A stretch of DNA of 64,000 nt from Metopolophium dirhodum (GCF_019925205.1 NC_083560.1:149626526-149690525), one strand, 5' to 3'; shown: positions 11,561-27,400, counted from the stretch's first letter. Notes: generated from the sequence alone by a model not told the origin. Numbers and translations: made by a program.

Positions 11561-14500
11561 ATATTAACATTGTTCATTGATAGGGTACATCTTTTCAAAT
11601 TAATAAAAAACATAATTTGTTGACGAATAAAATTTTAGTCAATTGCAAATACACTTATCCACTATAAACAAACTAGGTTTTCAGAAAACTAGAGTTTAAA
11701 ACACAATAATTACGCTTATATGAACATTTTTTAGCGTTGGGGTACATCTTTTCAAATTAATAAAAAACATAATTTGTTGATGAATACAATTTTAGTCAAT
11801 TGCAAATACACTTATCAACTATAATGAAACTAGGTTTTCAGAAAACTAGAGTATAAAACCAAATAATTACGCTTATATGAACATTTTTTAGCGTTGGGGT
11901 AAAACTAGAATTTAGAACTCAATTATTACCTTTATATTAACATTGTTCATTGATAGGGTACATCTTTTCAAATTAATAAAAAACATAATTTGTTGATGAA
12001 TACAATTTTAGTCAATTGCAAATACACTTATCAACTATAATGAAACTAGGTTTTCAGAAAACTAGAGTTTAAAACCCAATAATTACGCTTATATGAAAAT
12101 TTCTTAGCGTTGGGGTACATCTTTTCAAATTAATAAAAAACATAAATTGTTGATGAATAAGACTTTAGTCAATTGCTAATACATTAGTCACCTATAGATA
12201 GATTAGTAGAAGGAATAACTAGAATTTAGAACTCAATAATTACGTTTATATTAACATTGTTCATTGATAGGGTAAATCTTTTCAAATTAATAAAAAACAT
12301 AATTTGTTGATGAATTAAATTTTAGTCAATTGCAAATACACTTATCCACTATAAATAAACTAGGTTTTCAGAAAACTAGAGTTTAAAACACAATAATTAC
12401 GCTTATATGAACATTTTTTAGCGTTGGGGTACATCTTTTCAAATTAATAAAAAACATAATTTGTTGATGAATAAAACTTTAGTCAATTGTAAATACATTA
12501 GTCACCTATAGATAGATTAGTAGAAGGAATAACTAGAATTTAGAACTCAATTATTACGTTTATATTAACATTGTTCATTGATAGGGTACATCTTTTCATA
12601 TTAATAAAAAACATAATTTGTTGATGAATAAGACTTAAGTCAACTGCTAATACATTAGTCACCTATAGATAGATTAGAAGAAGAAATAACTAGAATTTAG
12701 AACTCAATAATTACGTATATATTAACATTGTTCATTGATTGGGTACAGCATTTCAAATTAATAAAAAACATAATTTGTTGATGAATTAAATTTTAGTCAA
12801 TTGCAAATACACTTATCCACTATAAATAAACTAGGTTTTCAGAAAACTAGAGTTTAAAACCCAATAATTACGCTTATATGAACATTTTTTAGCGTTGGGG
12901 TACATCTTTTCAAATTAATAAAAAACATAATTTGTTGATGAATAAAACTTTAGTCAATTGCAAATATTTTTATTCACTATAAATAAACTAGGTTATCAGA
13001 AAACTAGAGTTTAAAACCAAATAATTGCGCAAATAAGAACATTTTTTAGTGTTGGGGTAAACATTACAAATTAAAAAAAAACATAATTTGTTGATGAATA
13101 AAACTTTAGTCAATTGTAAATACATTAGTCAGCTATAGGTAGATGAGTAGAAGGCAAAACTATAATTTAGAACTCAATTATTACGTTTATAATGACATTG
13201 TTCATTGATAGGGTAAATTAAATTTTAGTCAATTTCAAATACACTTATCCACTATAAATAAACTAGGTTTTCAGAAAACTAGAGTATACAACCCAATAAT
13301 TACGCTTATATGAAAATTTCTTAGCGTTGGGGTAAAACTAGAATTTAGAACTCAATAATTACCTTTATATTAACATTGTTCATTGATAGGGTACATCTTT
13401 TCATATTAATAAAAAACATAATTCGTTGATGAATAAGACTTAAGTCAACTGCTAATACATTAGTCACCTATAGATAGATTAGTAGAAGAAATAACTAGAA
13501 TTTAGAACTCAATTATTACCTTTATATTAACATTGTTCATTGATTGGGTACATCTTTTCAAATTAAGAAAAATTTAATTTGTTGATAAATTAAATTTTAG
13601 TCAATTGCAAATACACTTATCCACTATAAATAAACTAGGTTTTCAGAAAACTAGAGTTTAAAACCCAATAATTACGCTTATATGAACATTTTTTAGCGTT
13701 GGGGTACATCTTTTCAAATTAATAAAAAACATTATTTGTTGATGAATAAAACTTTAGTCAATTGCAAATATTTTTATTCACTATAAATAAACTAGGTTAT
13801 CAGAAAACTAGAGTTTAAAACCAAATAATTGCGCAAATATGAACATTTTTTAGTGTTGGGGTAAACATTACAAATTAAAAAAAAACATAATTTGTTGATG
13901 AATAAAACTTTAGTCAATTGTAAATACATTAGTCAGCTATAGGTAGATGAGTAGAAGGCAAAACTATAATTTAGAACTCAATTATTACGTTTATAATGAC
14001 ATTGTTCATTGATAGGGTAAATCTTTTCAAATTAATAAAAAACAAAATTTGTAGATGAATTAAATTTTAGTCAATTGCAAATACACTTATCCACTATAAA
14101 TAAACTAGGTTTTCAGAAAACTAGGGTTTAAAACCCAATATATTACGCTTATAAAAAAATTTCTTAGCGTTGGGGTACATCTTTTCAAATTAATAAAAAA
14201 CATAATTTGTTGATGAATAAAACTTTAGTCAATTGTAAATACATTGGTCACCTATAAATAGATTAGTAGAAGGAATAACTAGAATTTAGAACACAATAAT
14301 TACGTTTATATTAACATTGTTCATTGATAGGGTAAATCTTTTCAAATTAATAAAAAACATAATTTGTTGATGAATTAAATTTTAGTCAATTGCAAATACA
14401 CTTATCCACTTTAAATAAACTAGGTTTTCAGAAAACTAGAGTTTAAAACACAATAATTACGCTTATATGAACATTTTTTAGCGTTGGGGTACATGTTTTC

Positions 14501-17500
14501 AAATTAATAAAAAACATAATTTGTTGATGAATAAAATTTTAGTCAATTGAAAATACACTTATCAACTACAAAGAAACTAGGTTTTCAGAAAACTAGGGTT
14601 TAAAACCCAATAATTACGCTTATATAAAAATTTTTTAGCGTTGGGGTACATCTTTTCAAATTATTAAAAAACATAATTTGTTGATGAATAAAACTTTAGT
14701 CAATTGTAAATACATTGGTCACCTAAAAAAAGATAAGTAGAAGGAATACCTAGAATTTAGAACACAATAATTACGTTTATATTAACATTGTTCATTGATA
14801 GGGTAAATCTTTTCAAATTAATAAAAAACATAATTTGTTGATGAATAAAACTTTAGTCAATTGCAAATACACTTATCAACCTTAATGAAACTAGGTTTTC
14901 AGAAAACTAGAGTATAAAACCAAATAATTACGTTTATATGAACATTTTTTAGCGTTGGGGTACATCTTTTCAAATTAATAAATAACATAATTTGTTGTTG
15001 AATAAGACTTAAGTCAATTGTAAATACATTGGTCACCTAAAAAAAGATAAGTAGAAGGAATACCTAGAATTTAGAACACAATAATTACGTTTATATTAAC
15101 ATTGTTCATTGATAGGGTAAATCTTTTCAAATTAATAAAAAACATAATTTGTTGATAAATTAAATTTTAGTCAGTTGCAAATACACTTATCCACTGTAAA
15201 GAAACTATGTTTTCAGAAAACTAGAGTATACAACCCAATAATTACGCTTATATGAACATTTTATAGCGTTGGGGTACATCTTTTCAAATTAATAAAAAAC
15301 ATAATTTGTTGATGAATAAAACTTTCGTCAATTGCAAATATTTTTATTCACTATAAATAAACTAGGTTATCAGAAAACTAGAGTTTAAAACCAAATAATT
15401 GCGCAAATATGAACATTTTTTAGTGTTGGGGTAAACATTTCAAATTAAAAAAAAACATAATTTGTTGATGAATACAATTTTAGTCAATTGCAAATACACT
15501 TATCCACTGTAAATAAACTAGGTTTTCAGAAAACTATAGTTTAAACCCAATAATTACCCTTATATGAAAATTTCTTAGCGTTGGGGTACATCTTTTCAAA
15601 TTAATAAAAAACATAATTTGTTGATGAATACAATTTTAGTCAATTGCAAATACACTTATCAACTATATTGAAACTAGGTTTACAGAAAACTAGAGTATAA
15701 AACCCAATAATTACGCTTATATAAAAATTTTTTAGCGTTGGGGTACATCTTTTCAAATTATTAAAAAACATAATTTGTTGATGAATAAAACTTTAGTCAA
15801 TTGTAAATACATTGGTCACCTAAAAAAAGATAAGTAGAAGGAATACCTAGAATTTAGAACACAATAATTACGTTTATATTAACATTGTTCATTGATAGGG
15901 TAAATCTTTTCAAATTAATAAAAAACATAATTTGTTGATGAATAAAACTTTAGTCAATTGCAAATACACTTATCAACCTTAATGAAACTAGGTTTTCAGA
16001 AAACTAGAGTATAAAACCAAATAATTACGTTTATATGAACATTTTTTAGCGTTGGGGTACATCTTTTCAAATTAATAAATAACATAATTTGTTGTTGAAT
16101 AAGACTTAAGTCAATTGTAAATACATTGGTCACCTAAAAAAAGATAAGTAGAAGGAATACCTAGAATTTAGAACACAATAATTACGTTTATATTAACATT
16201 GTTCATTGATAGGGTAAATCTTTTCAAATTAATAAAAAACATAATTTGTTGATAAATTAAATTTTAGTCAGTTGCAAATACACTTATCCACTGTAAAGAA
16301 ACTATGTTTTCAGAAAACTAGAGTATACAACCCAATAATTACGCTTATATGAACATTTTATAGCGTTGGGGTACATCTTTTCAAATTAATAAAAAACATA
16401 ATTTGTTGATGAATAAAACTTTCGTCAATTGCAAATATTTTTATTCACTATAAATAAACTAGGTTATCAGAAAACTAGAGTTTAAAACCAAATAATTGCG
16501 CAAATATGAACATTTTTTAGTGTTGGGGTAAACATTTCAAATTAAAAAAAAACATAATTTGTTGATGAATACAATTTTAGTCAATTGCAAATACACTTAT
16601 CCACTGTAAATAAACTAGGTTTTCAGAAAACTATAGTTTAAACCCAATAATTACCCTTATATGAAAATTTCTTAGCGTTGGGGTACATCTTTTCAAATTA
16701 ATAAAAAACATAATTTGTTGATGAATACAATTTTAGTCAATTGCAAATACACTTATCAACTATATTGAAACTAGGTTTACAGAAAACTAGAGTATAAAAC
16801 CAAATAATTACGCTTATATGAACATTTTTTAGCGTTGGGGTACATCTTTTCAAATTAATAAAAAACATAATTTGTTGATGAATAAGACTTAAGTCAATAG
16901 CTAATACATTAGTCACCTATAGAAGGATTAGTAGAAGAAATAACTAGAATTTAGAACTCAATAATTACGTTTATATTAACATTGTTCATTGATAGGGTAC
17001 ATCTTTTCAAATTAATAAATAACATAATTTGTTGTTGAATAAGACTTAAGTCAATTGCAAATACATTAGTCACCTATAGATGGATTAGTAGAAGAAAAAA
17101 CTAGAATTTAGAACTCAATTATTACCTTTATATTAACATTGTTCATTGATAGGGTACATCTTTTTAAATTAATAAAAACATAATTTGTTGATGAATAAAA
17201 TTTTAGTCAATTGCAAATACACTTATCCACTATGAATAAACTAGGTTTTCAGGAAACTAGAGTTTAAAACCCAATAATTACGCTTATATGAAAATTTCTT
17301 AGCGTTGGGGAACATCTTTTCAAATTAATAAAAAACATAATTTGTTGATGAATAAGACTTTAGTCAATTGCTAATACATTAGTCACCTATAGATAGATTA
17401 GTAGAAGGAATAAATAGAATTTAGAACTCAATAATTACGTTTATATTAATATTGTTCTTTGATAGGGTACATCTTTTCAAATTAATAAAAAACATAATTT

Positions 17501-17892
17501 GTTGATGAATAAAATTTTAGTCAATTGCAAATACACTTATCCACTATAAATAAACTAGGTTTTCAGAAAACTAGAGTTTAAAACCCAATAATTATGCTTA
17601 TGTGAAAATTTCTTAGCGTTGGGGTACATCTTTTCAAATTAATAAAAAACATAATTTGTTGATGAATACAATTTTCGTCAATTGCGAATACACTTATCCA
17701 CTATAATTAAACTAGGTTTTCAGAAAACTAGAGTTTAAAACCCAATAATTACGCTTTTTTGAAAATTTCTTAGCGTTGGGGTAAAACTAGAATTTAGAAC
17801 TCAATTATTACCTTTATATTAACATTGTTCATTTATAGGGTACATCTTTTCAAATTAATAAAAACATAATTTGTTGATGAATAAAATTTTAG
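11561..17892. repeat. Satellite array, block 3
   Basis: A/B satellite with no gene. A rare deletion junction near 13213, where GATAGGGTAAA runs straight into TTAAATTTTAG and skips the start of a monomer, recurs near 19871 and 23089, each time about 1.9-2.2 kb after a HARBI1 piece. This marks a shared higher-order block. A near-identical tandem duplication occupies 14614-16807 and is listed separately. Confidence 0.93.
14614..16807. repeat. Tandem duplication of a 1097-bp satellite block
   Basis: The unit 14614-15710 is repeated as 15711-16807. Both copies share rare variants in the same order: AAATTATTAAAAAAC, a B monomer with CACCTAAAAAAAGATAAG (twice per unit), TAGTCAGTTGC with CACTGTAAAGAAAC, CTTTCGTCAATTG, and TATATTGAAACTAGG. 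The length is close to seven monomers of 157 bp, as expected for one unequal exchange in register. Boundaries are approximate within the homology. Confidence 0.85.
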
Positions 17893-18532
17893 AGAAATAA
17901 CTGTATATGCCCGATTAACCAGTTATTATGCACTCTACGATTTTATGCCACTCGATGCTTTCAAACCACTGCAGGAGATCTGTGTGGCTTTAGTTCTTCA
18001 ACAGTAAATCGGATAGTGCATAAAGTTAGTTGTACTATTGCGTCCTTGCGTAGTCAATATATTAAATTTCCTGGAACACCAGAGGAAATAAGACGGAACC
18101 AGTTAAATTTTTACAGAAGAGCCAAGTTTCCAAGAGTCATCAGTGCTATTGACTGTACCCATGTGAAGTTGTGGCAATCACCAGGTATTTACAAAAATAA
18201 TTAATACTCAAACCTGTTTTTCTTTTTACTAGGTACAAGTTATTACACCCGTAGACACAATTTTCTAACAATATAAATGTAATTAATTTATTTTTATTTT
18301 TACAATTATAGTTACATTTTACATAAGTGGTCTTTCTTTCTGAATTGCAGGTGGAGAATCCGCTGAGCGTTTCCGGAACCGCAAAGGATATTTTTCGTTA
18401 AACGTTCAAGCATATCGCAATGCTAATTTGGAAATAATTGATGTTGTTGCAAATGCAAATGAAATTTCAACAATAATCAGACATTTTCATAATTTATTTG
18501 TTTATTTATTATAATTTATAATTTATTATAAT
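17893..18532 (+). pseudogene. HARBI1-like transposase gene fragment, copy 3
   Basis: Open frame 17893-18184, intron 18185-18350, second part 18351-18514. It differs from the other copies by a Gly-to-Ser change just before the Ala-Ile-Asp of the first catalytic motif (VISAID rather than VIGAID) and by ACATAAGTGG inside the intron. It shares ATRCFQ and CAAGTTTCC with copies 2 and 4. The change beside the conserved Asp fits a sequence with no constraint on catalysis. Confidence 0.85.
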
Positions 18533-20793
18533 ATATTAACATTGTTCATTGATAGGGTACATCTTTTCAAATAAATAAAAAACATAATTTGTTGACGAAT
18601 AAAATTTTAGTCAATTGCAAATACACTTATCCACTATAAACAAACTAGGTTTTCAGAAAACTAGAGTTTAAAACACAATAATTACGCTTATATGAACATT
18701 TTTTAGCGTTGGGGTACATCTTTTCAAATTAATAAAAAACATAATTTGTTGATGAATACAATTTTAGTCAATTGCAAATACACTTATCAACTATAATGAA
18801 ACTAGGTTTTCAGAAAACTAGAGTATAAAACCAAATAATTACGCTTATATGAACATTTTTTAGCGTTGGGGTAAAACTAGAATTTAGAACTCAATTATTA
18901 CCTTTATATTAACATTGTTCATTGATAGGGTACATCTTTTCAAATTAATAAAAAACATAATTTGTTGATGAATTAAATTTTAGTCAATTGCAAATACACT
19001 TATCCACTATAAATAAACTAGGTTTTCAGAAAACTAGAGTTTAAAACACAATAATTACGCTTATATGAACATTTTTTAGCGTTGGGGTACATCTTTTCAA
19101 ATTAATAAAAAACATAATTTGTTGATGAATAAAACTTTAGTCAATTGTAAATACATTAGTCACCTATAGATAGATTAGTAGAAGGAATAACTAGAATTTA
19201 GAACTCAATTATTACGTTTATATTAACATTGTTCATTGATAGGGTACATCTTTTCATATTAATAAAAAACATAATTTGTTGATGAATAAGACTTAAGTCA
19301 ACTGCTAATACATTAGTCACCTATAGATAGATTAGAAGAAGAAATAACTAGAATTTAGAACTCAATAATTACGTATATATTAACATTGTTCATTGATTGG
19401 GTACAGCATTTCAAATTAATAAAAAACATAATTTGTTGATGAATTAAATTTTAGTCAATTGCAAATACACTTATCCACTATAAATAAACTAGGTTTTCAG
19501 AAAACTAGAGTTTAAAACCCAATAATTACGCTTATATGAACATTTTTTAGCGTTGGGGTACATCTTTTCAAATTAATAAAAAACATAATTTGTTGATGAA
19601 TAAAACTTTAATCAATTGCAAATATTTTTATTCACTATAAATAAACTAGGTTATCAGAAAACTAGAGTTTAAAACCAAATAATTGCGCAAATAAGAACAT
19701 TTTTTAGTGTTGGGGTAAACATTACAAATTAAAAAAAAACATAATTTGTTGATGAATAAAACTTTAGTCAATTGTAAATACATTAGTCAGCTATAGGTAG
19801 ATGAGTAGAAGGCAAAACTATAATTTAGAACTCAATTATTACGTTTATAATGACATTGTTCATTGATAGGGTAAATTAAATTTTAGTCAATTTCAAATAC
19901 ACTTATCCACTATAAATAAACTAGGTTTTCAGAAAACTAGAGTATACAACCCAATAATTACGCTTATATGATCATTTTATAGCGTTGGGGTACAGCATTT
20001 CAAATTAATAAAAAACATAATTTGTTGATGAATTAAATTTTAGTCAATTGCAAATACACTTATCCACTATAAATAAACTAGGTTTTCAGAAAACTAGAGT
20101 TTAAAACCCAATAATTACGCTTTTATGAACATTTTTTAGCGTTGGGGTACATCTTTTCAAATTAATAAAAAACATTATTTGTTGATGAATAAAACTTTAG
20201 TCAATTGCAAATATTTTTATTCACTATAAATAAAAAACATAATTTGTTGATGAATAAGACTTAAGTCAATAGCTAATATATTAGTCACCTATAGATAGAT
20301 TAGTAGAAGAAATAACTAGAATTTAGAACTCAATAATTACGTTTATATTAACATTGTTCATTGATAGGGTACATCTTTTTAAATTAATAAAAACATAATT
20401 TGTTGATGAATAAAATTTTAGTCAATTGCAAATACACTTATCCACTATGAATAAACTAGGTTTTCAGAAAACTAGAGTTTAAAACCCAATAATTATGCTT
20501 ATGTGAAAATTTCTTAGCGTTGGGGTACATCTTTTCAAATTAATAAAAAACATAATTTGTTGATGAATACAATTTTCGTCAATTGCGAATACACTTATCC
20601 ACTATAATTAAACTAGGTTTTCAGAAAACTAGAGTTTAAAACCCAATAATTACGCTTTTTTGAAAATTTCTTAGCGTTGGGGTAAAACTAGAATTTAGAA
20701 CTCAATTATTACCTTTATATTAACATTGTTCATTTATAGGGTACATCTTTTCAAATTAATAAAAACATAATTTGTTGATGAATAAAATTTTAG
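18533..20793. repeat. Satellite array, block 4
   Basis: Short satellite spacer with no gene. It is a shortened version of the block after copy 2. The marker junction at about 19871 lies about 315 bp (one A/B dimer) closer to the HARBI1 piece than in blocks 3 and 5. A further rare junction near 20229, where an A-prime monomer breaks off at CACTATAAATAAAAAACAT, recurs near 23450. Confidence 0.92.
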
Positions 20794-21433
20794 AGAAATA
20801 ACTGTATATGCCCGATTAACCAGTTATTATGCACTCTACGATTTTATGCCACTCGATGCTTTCAAACCACTGCAGGAGATCTGTGTGGCTTTAGTTCTTC
20901 AACAGTAAATCGGATAGTGCATAAAGTTAGTTGTACTATTGCGTCCTTGCGTAGTCAATATATTAAATTTCCTGGAACACCAGAGGAAATAAGACGGAAC
21001 CAGTTAAATTTTTACAGAAGAGCCAAGTTTCCAAGAGTCATCGGTGCTATTGACTGTACCCATGTGAAGTTGTGGCAATCACCAGGTATTTACAAAAATA
21101 ATTAATACTCAAACCTGTTTTTCTTATTACTAGGTACAAGTTATTACACCCGTAGACACAATTTTCTAACAATATAAATGTAATTAATTTATTTTTATTT
21201 TTACAATTATAGTTACATTTTACATTAGTGGTCTTTCTTTCTGAATTGCAGGTGGAGAATCCGCTGAGCGTTTCCGGAACCGCAAAGGATATTTTTCGAT
21301 AAACGTTCAAGCATATCGCAATGCTAATTTGGAAATAATTGATGTTGTTGCAAATGCAAATGAAATTTCAACAATAATCAGACATTTTCATAATTTATTT
21401 GTTTATTTATTATAATTTATAATTTATTATAAT
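20794..21433 (+). pseudogene. HARBI1-like transposase gene fragment, copy 4
   Basis: Open frame 20794-21085, intron 21086-21251, second part 21252-21415. One base change in the second part (TCGATAAAC for TCGTTAAAC) turns the Leu of FSLNVQ into Ile. The same change removes a stop on the other strand, which creates a meaningless antisense ORF. The left flank and the CAAGTTTCC marker are those of copies 2 and 3. It lies only 2.9 kb after copy 3, the closest spacing in the window. Confidence 0.85.
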
Positions 21434-24400
21434 ATATTAACATTGTTCATTGATAGGGTACATCTTTTCAAATTAATAAAAAACATAATTTGTTGACGAA
21501 TAAAATTTTAGTCAATTGCAAATACACTTATCCACTATAAACAAACTAGGTTTTCAGAAAACTAGAGTTTAAAACACAATAATTACGCTTATATGAACAT
21601 TTTTTAGCGTTGGGGTACATCTTTTCAAATTAATAAAAAACATAATTTGTTGATGAATACAATTTTAGTCAATTGCAAATACACTTATCAACTATAATGA
21701 AACTAGGTTTTCAGAAAACTAGAGTATAAAACCAAATAATTACGCTTATATGAACATTTTTTAGCGTTGGGGTAAAACTAGAATTTAGAACTCAATTATT
21801 ACCTTTATATTAACATTGTTCATTGATAGGGTACATCTTTTCAAATTAATAAAAAACATAATTTGTTGATGAATACAATTTTAGTCAATTGCAAATACAC
21901 TTATCAACTATTATGAAACTAGGTTTTCAGAAAACTAGAGTTTAAAACCCAATAATTACGCTTATATGAAAATTTCTTAGCGTTGGGGTACATCTTTTCA
22001 AATTAATAAAAAACATAAATTGTTGATGAATAAGACTTTAGTCAATTGCTAATACATTAGTCACATATAGATAGATTAGTAGAAGGAATAACTAGAATTT
22101 AGAACTCAATAATTACGTTTATATTAACATTGTTCATTGATAGGGTAAATCTTTTCAAATTAATAAAAAACATAATTTGTTGATGAATTAAATTTTAGTC
22201 AATTGCAAATACACTTATCCACTATAAATAAACTAGGTTTTCAGAAAACTAGAGTTTAAAACACAATAATTACGCTTATATGAACATTTTTTAGCGTTGG
22301 GGTACATCTTTTCAAATTAATAAAAAACATAATTTGTTGATGAATAAAACTTTAGTCAATTGTAAATACATTAGTCACCTATAGATAGATTAGTAGAAGG
22401 AATAACTAGAATTTAGAACTCAATTATTACGTTTATATTAACATTGTTCATTGATAGGGTACATCTTTTCATATTAATAAAAAACATAATTTGTTGATGA
22501 ATAAGACTTAAGTCAACTGCTAATACATTAGTCACCTATAGATAGATTAGAAGAAGAAATAACTAGAATTTAGAACTCAATAATTACGTATATATTAACA
22601 TTGTTCATTGATTGGGTACAGCATTTCAAATTAATAAAAAACATAATTTGTTGATGAATTAAATTTTAGTCAATTGCAAATACACTTATCCACTATAAAT
22701 AAACTAGGTTTTCAGAAAACTAGAGTTTAAAACCCAATAATTACGCTTATATGAACATTTTTTAGCGTTGGGGTACATCTTTTCAAATTAATAAAAAACA
22801 TAATTTGTTGATGAATAAAACTTTAGTCAATTGCAAATATTTTTATTCACTATAAATAAACTAGGTTATCAGAAAACTAGAGTTTAAAACCAAATAATTG
22901 CGCAAATAAGAACATTTTTTAGTGTTGGGGTAAACATTACAAATTAAAAAAAAACATAATTTGTTGATGAATAAAACTTTAGTCAATTGTAAATACATTA
23001 GTCAGCTATAGGTAGATGAGTAGAAGGCAAAACTATAATTTAGAACTCAATTATTACGTTTATAATGACATTGTTCATTGATAGGGTAAATTAAATTTTA
23101 GTCAATTTCAAATACACTTATCCACTATAAATAAACTAGGTTTTCAGAAAACTAGAGTATACAACCCAATAATTACGCTTATATGATCATTTTATAGCGT
23201 TGGGGTACAGCATTTCAAATTAATAAAAAACATAATTTGTTGATGAATTAAATTTTAGTCAATTGCAAATACACTTATCCACTATAAATAAACTAGGTTT
23301 TCAGAAAACTAGAGTTTAAAACCCAATAATTACGCTTATATGAACATTTTTTAGCGTTGGGGTACATCTTTTCAAATTAATAAAAAACATTATTTGTTGA
23401 TGAATAAAACTTTAGTCAATTGCAAATATTTTTATTCACTATAAATAAAAAACATAATTTGTTGATGAATAAGACTTAAGTCAATAGCTAATACATTAGT
23501 CACCTATAGATAGATTAGTAGAAGAAATAACTAGAATTTAGAACTCAATAATTACGTTTATATTAACATTGTTCATTGATAGGGTACATCTTTTCAAATT
23601 AATAATTAACATAATTTGTTGTTGAATAAGACTTAAGTCAATTGCAAATACATTAGTCGCCTATAGATGGATTAGTAGAAGAAAAAACTAGAATTTAGAA
23701 CTCAATTATTACCTTTATATTAACATTGTTCATTGATAGGGTACATCTTTTTAAATTAATAAAAACATAATTTGTTGATGAATAAAATTTTAGTCAATTG
23801 CAAATACACTTATCCACTATGAATAAACTAGGTTTTCAGGAAACTAGAGTTTAAAACCCAATAATTACGCTTATATGAAAATTTCTTAGCGTTGGGGAAC
23901 ATCTTTTCAAATTAATAAAAAACATAATTTGTTGATGAATAAGACTTTAGTCAATTGCTAATACATTAGTCACCTATAGATAGATTAGTAGAAGGAATAA
24001 CTAGAATTTAGAACTCAATAATTACGTTTATATTAATATTGTTCATTGATAGGGTACATCTTTTCAAATTAATAAAAAACATAATTTGTTGATGAATAAA
24101 ATTTTAGTCAATTGTAAATACATTAGTCAGCTATAGGTAGATGAGTAGAAGGCAAAACTATAATTTAGAACTCAATTATTACGTTTATAATGACATTGTT
24201 CATTGATAGGGTAAATCTTTTCAAATTAATAAAAAAAATTATTTGTTGATGAATTAAATTTTAGTCAATTGCAAATACACTTATCCACTATAAACAAACT
24301 AGGTTTTCAGAAAACTAGAGTTTAAAACACAATAATTACGCTTATATGAACATTTTTTAGCGTTGGGGTACATCTTTTCAAATTAATAAAAAACATAATT

Positions 24401-27400
24401 TGTTGATGAATAAAACTTTAGTCAATTGTAAATACATTAGTCAGCTATAGGTAGATGAGTAGAAGGCAAAACTATAATTTAGAACTCAATTATTACGTTT
24501 ATAATGACATTGTTCATTGATAGGGTAAATCTTTTCAAATTAATAAAAAACAAAATTTGTAGATGAATGAAATTTTAGTCAATTGCAAATACACTTATCC
24601 ACTGTAAATAAACTAGGTTTTCAGAAAACTAGAGTTTAAAACCCAATAATTACGCTTATATGAACATTTTTTAGCGTTGGGGTAAAACTAGAATTTAGAA
24701 CTCAATTATTACCTTTATATTAACATTGTTCATTGATAGGGTACATCTTTTCAAATTAATAAAAAACATAATTTGTTGATGAATACAATTTTAGTCAATT
24801 GCAAATACACTTATCAACTATAATGAAACTAGGTTTTCAGAAAACTAGAGTTTAAAACCCAATAATTACGTTTATATGAACATTTTTTAGCGTTGGGGTA
24901 CATCTTTTCAAATTAATAAATAACATAATTTGTTGTTGAATAAGACTTAAGTCAATTGCTAATACATTAGTCACCTATAGATGGATTAGTAGAAGAAAAA
25001 ACTAGAATTTAGAACTCAATTATTACCTTTATATTAACATTGTTCATTGGTAGGGTACATCTTTTCAAATTAATAGAAATATAATTTGTTGATGAATAAA
25101 ATTTTAGTCAATTGCAAATACACTTATCCACTATAACTAAACTAGGTTTTCAGGAAACTAGAGTTTAAAACCCAATAATTACGCTTATATGAAAATTTCT
25201 TAGCGTTGGAGTACCTCTTTTCAAATTAATAAAAAACATAATTTGTTGATGAATAAGACTTTAGTCAATTGCTAATACATTAGTCACCTATAGATAGATT
25301 AGTAGAAGGAATAACTAGAATTTAGAACACAATAATTACGTTTATATTAACATTGTTCATTGATAGGGTAAATCTTTTCAAATTAATAAAAAACATAATT
25401 TGTTGATGAATTAAATTTTAGTCAATTGCAAATACACTTATCCACTATAAATAAACTAGGTTTTCAGAAAACTAGAGTTTAAAACCCAATAATGACGCTT
25501 ATATGAACATTTTTTAGCGTTGGGGTACATCTTTTCAAATTAATAAAAAACATAATTTGTTGATGAATAAAACTTTAGTCAATTGTAAATACATTAGTTA
25601 GCTATAGGTAGATGAGTAGAAGGCAAAACTATAATTTAGAACTCAATTATTACGTTTATAATGACATTGTTCATTGATAGGGTAAATCTTTTCAAATTAA
25701 TAAAAAACAAAATTTGTAGATGAATTAAATTTTAGTCAATTGCAAATACACTTATCCACAGTAAATAAACTAGGTTTTCAGAAAACTATAGTTTAAACCC
25801 AATAATTAACCTTATATGAAAATTTCTTAGCGTTGGGGTACATCTTTTCAAATTAATAAAAAACATAATTTGTTGATGAATACAATTTTAGTCAATTGCA
25901 AATACACTTATCAACTATAATGAAACTAGGTTTTCAGAAAACTAGAGTATAAAACCAAATAATTACGCTTATATGAACATTTTTTAGCGTTGGGGTAAAA
26001 CTAGAATTTAGAACTCAATTATTACCTTTATATTAACATTGTTCATTGATAGGGTACATCTTTTCAAATTAATAAATAACATAATTTGTTGTTGAATAAG
26101 ACTTAAGTCAATTGCTAATACATTAGTCACCTATAGAAGGATTAGTAGAAGAAAAAACTAGAATTTAGTACTCAATTATTACCTTTATATTAACATTGTT
26201 CATTGGTAGGGTACATCTTTTCAAATTAATAAAAACATACTTTGTTGATGAATAACATTTTAGTCAATTGCAAATACACTTATCCACTATAAAGAAACTA
26301 TGTTTTCAGAAAACTAGAGTATACAACCCAATAATTACGCTTATATGAACATTTTATAGCGTTGGGGTACAGCTTTCAAATTAATAAAAAACATAATTTG
26401 TTGATGAATTAAATTTTAGTCAATTGCAAATACACTTATCCACTATAAATAAACTAGGTTTTCAGAAAACTAGAGTTTAAAACCCAATAATTACGCTTAT
26501 ATGAAAATTTCTTAGCGTTGGAGTACCTCTTTTCAAATTAATAAAAAACATAATTTGTTGATGAATAAGACTTTAGTCAATTGCTAATACATTAGTCACC
26601 TATAGATAGATTAGTAGAAGGAATAACTAGAATTTAGAACACAATAATTACGTTTATATTAACATTGTTCATTGATAGGGTAAATCTTTTCAAATTAATA
26701 AAAAACATAATTTGTTGATGAATTAAATTTTAGTCAATTGCAAATACACTTATCCACTATAAATAAACTAGGTTTTCAGAAAACTAGAGTTTAAAACCCA
26801 ATAATGACGCTTATATGAACATTTTTTAGCGTTGGGGTACATCTTTTCAAATTAATAAAAAACATAATTTGTTGATGAATAAAACTTTAGTCAATTGTAA
26901 ATACATTAGTTAGCTATAGGTAGATGAGTAGAAGGCAAAACTATAATTTAGAACTCAATTATTACGTTTATAATGACATTGTTCATTGATAGGGTAAATC
27001 TTTTCAAATTAATAAAAAACAAAATTTGTAGATGAATTAAATTTTAGTCAATTGCAAATACACTTATCCACTGTAAATAAACTAGGTTTTCAGAAAACTA
27101 TAGTTTAAACCCAATAATTAACCTTATATGAAAATTTCTTAGCGTTGGGGTACATCTTTTCAAATTAATAAAAAACATAATTTGTTGATGAATACAATTT
27201 TAGTCAATTGCAAATACACTTATCAACTATAATGAAACTAGGTTTTCAGAAAACTAGAGTATAAAACCAAATAATTACGCTTATATGAACATTTTTTAGC
27301 GTTGGGGTAAAACTAGAATTTAGAACTCAATTATTACCTTTATATTAACATTGTTCATTGATAGGGTACATCTTTTCAAATTAATAAATAACATAATTTG

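Noticed and set aside
21047..21310. Minus-strand ORF of 87 codons over HARBI1 copy 4
   Set aside because: It exists only because one base change (TCGATAAAC) removes a stop present in the other seven copies, and it crosses the intron antisense.
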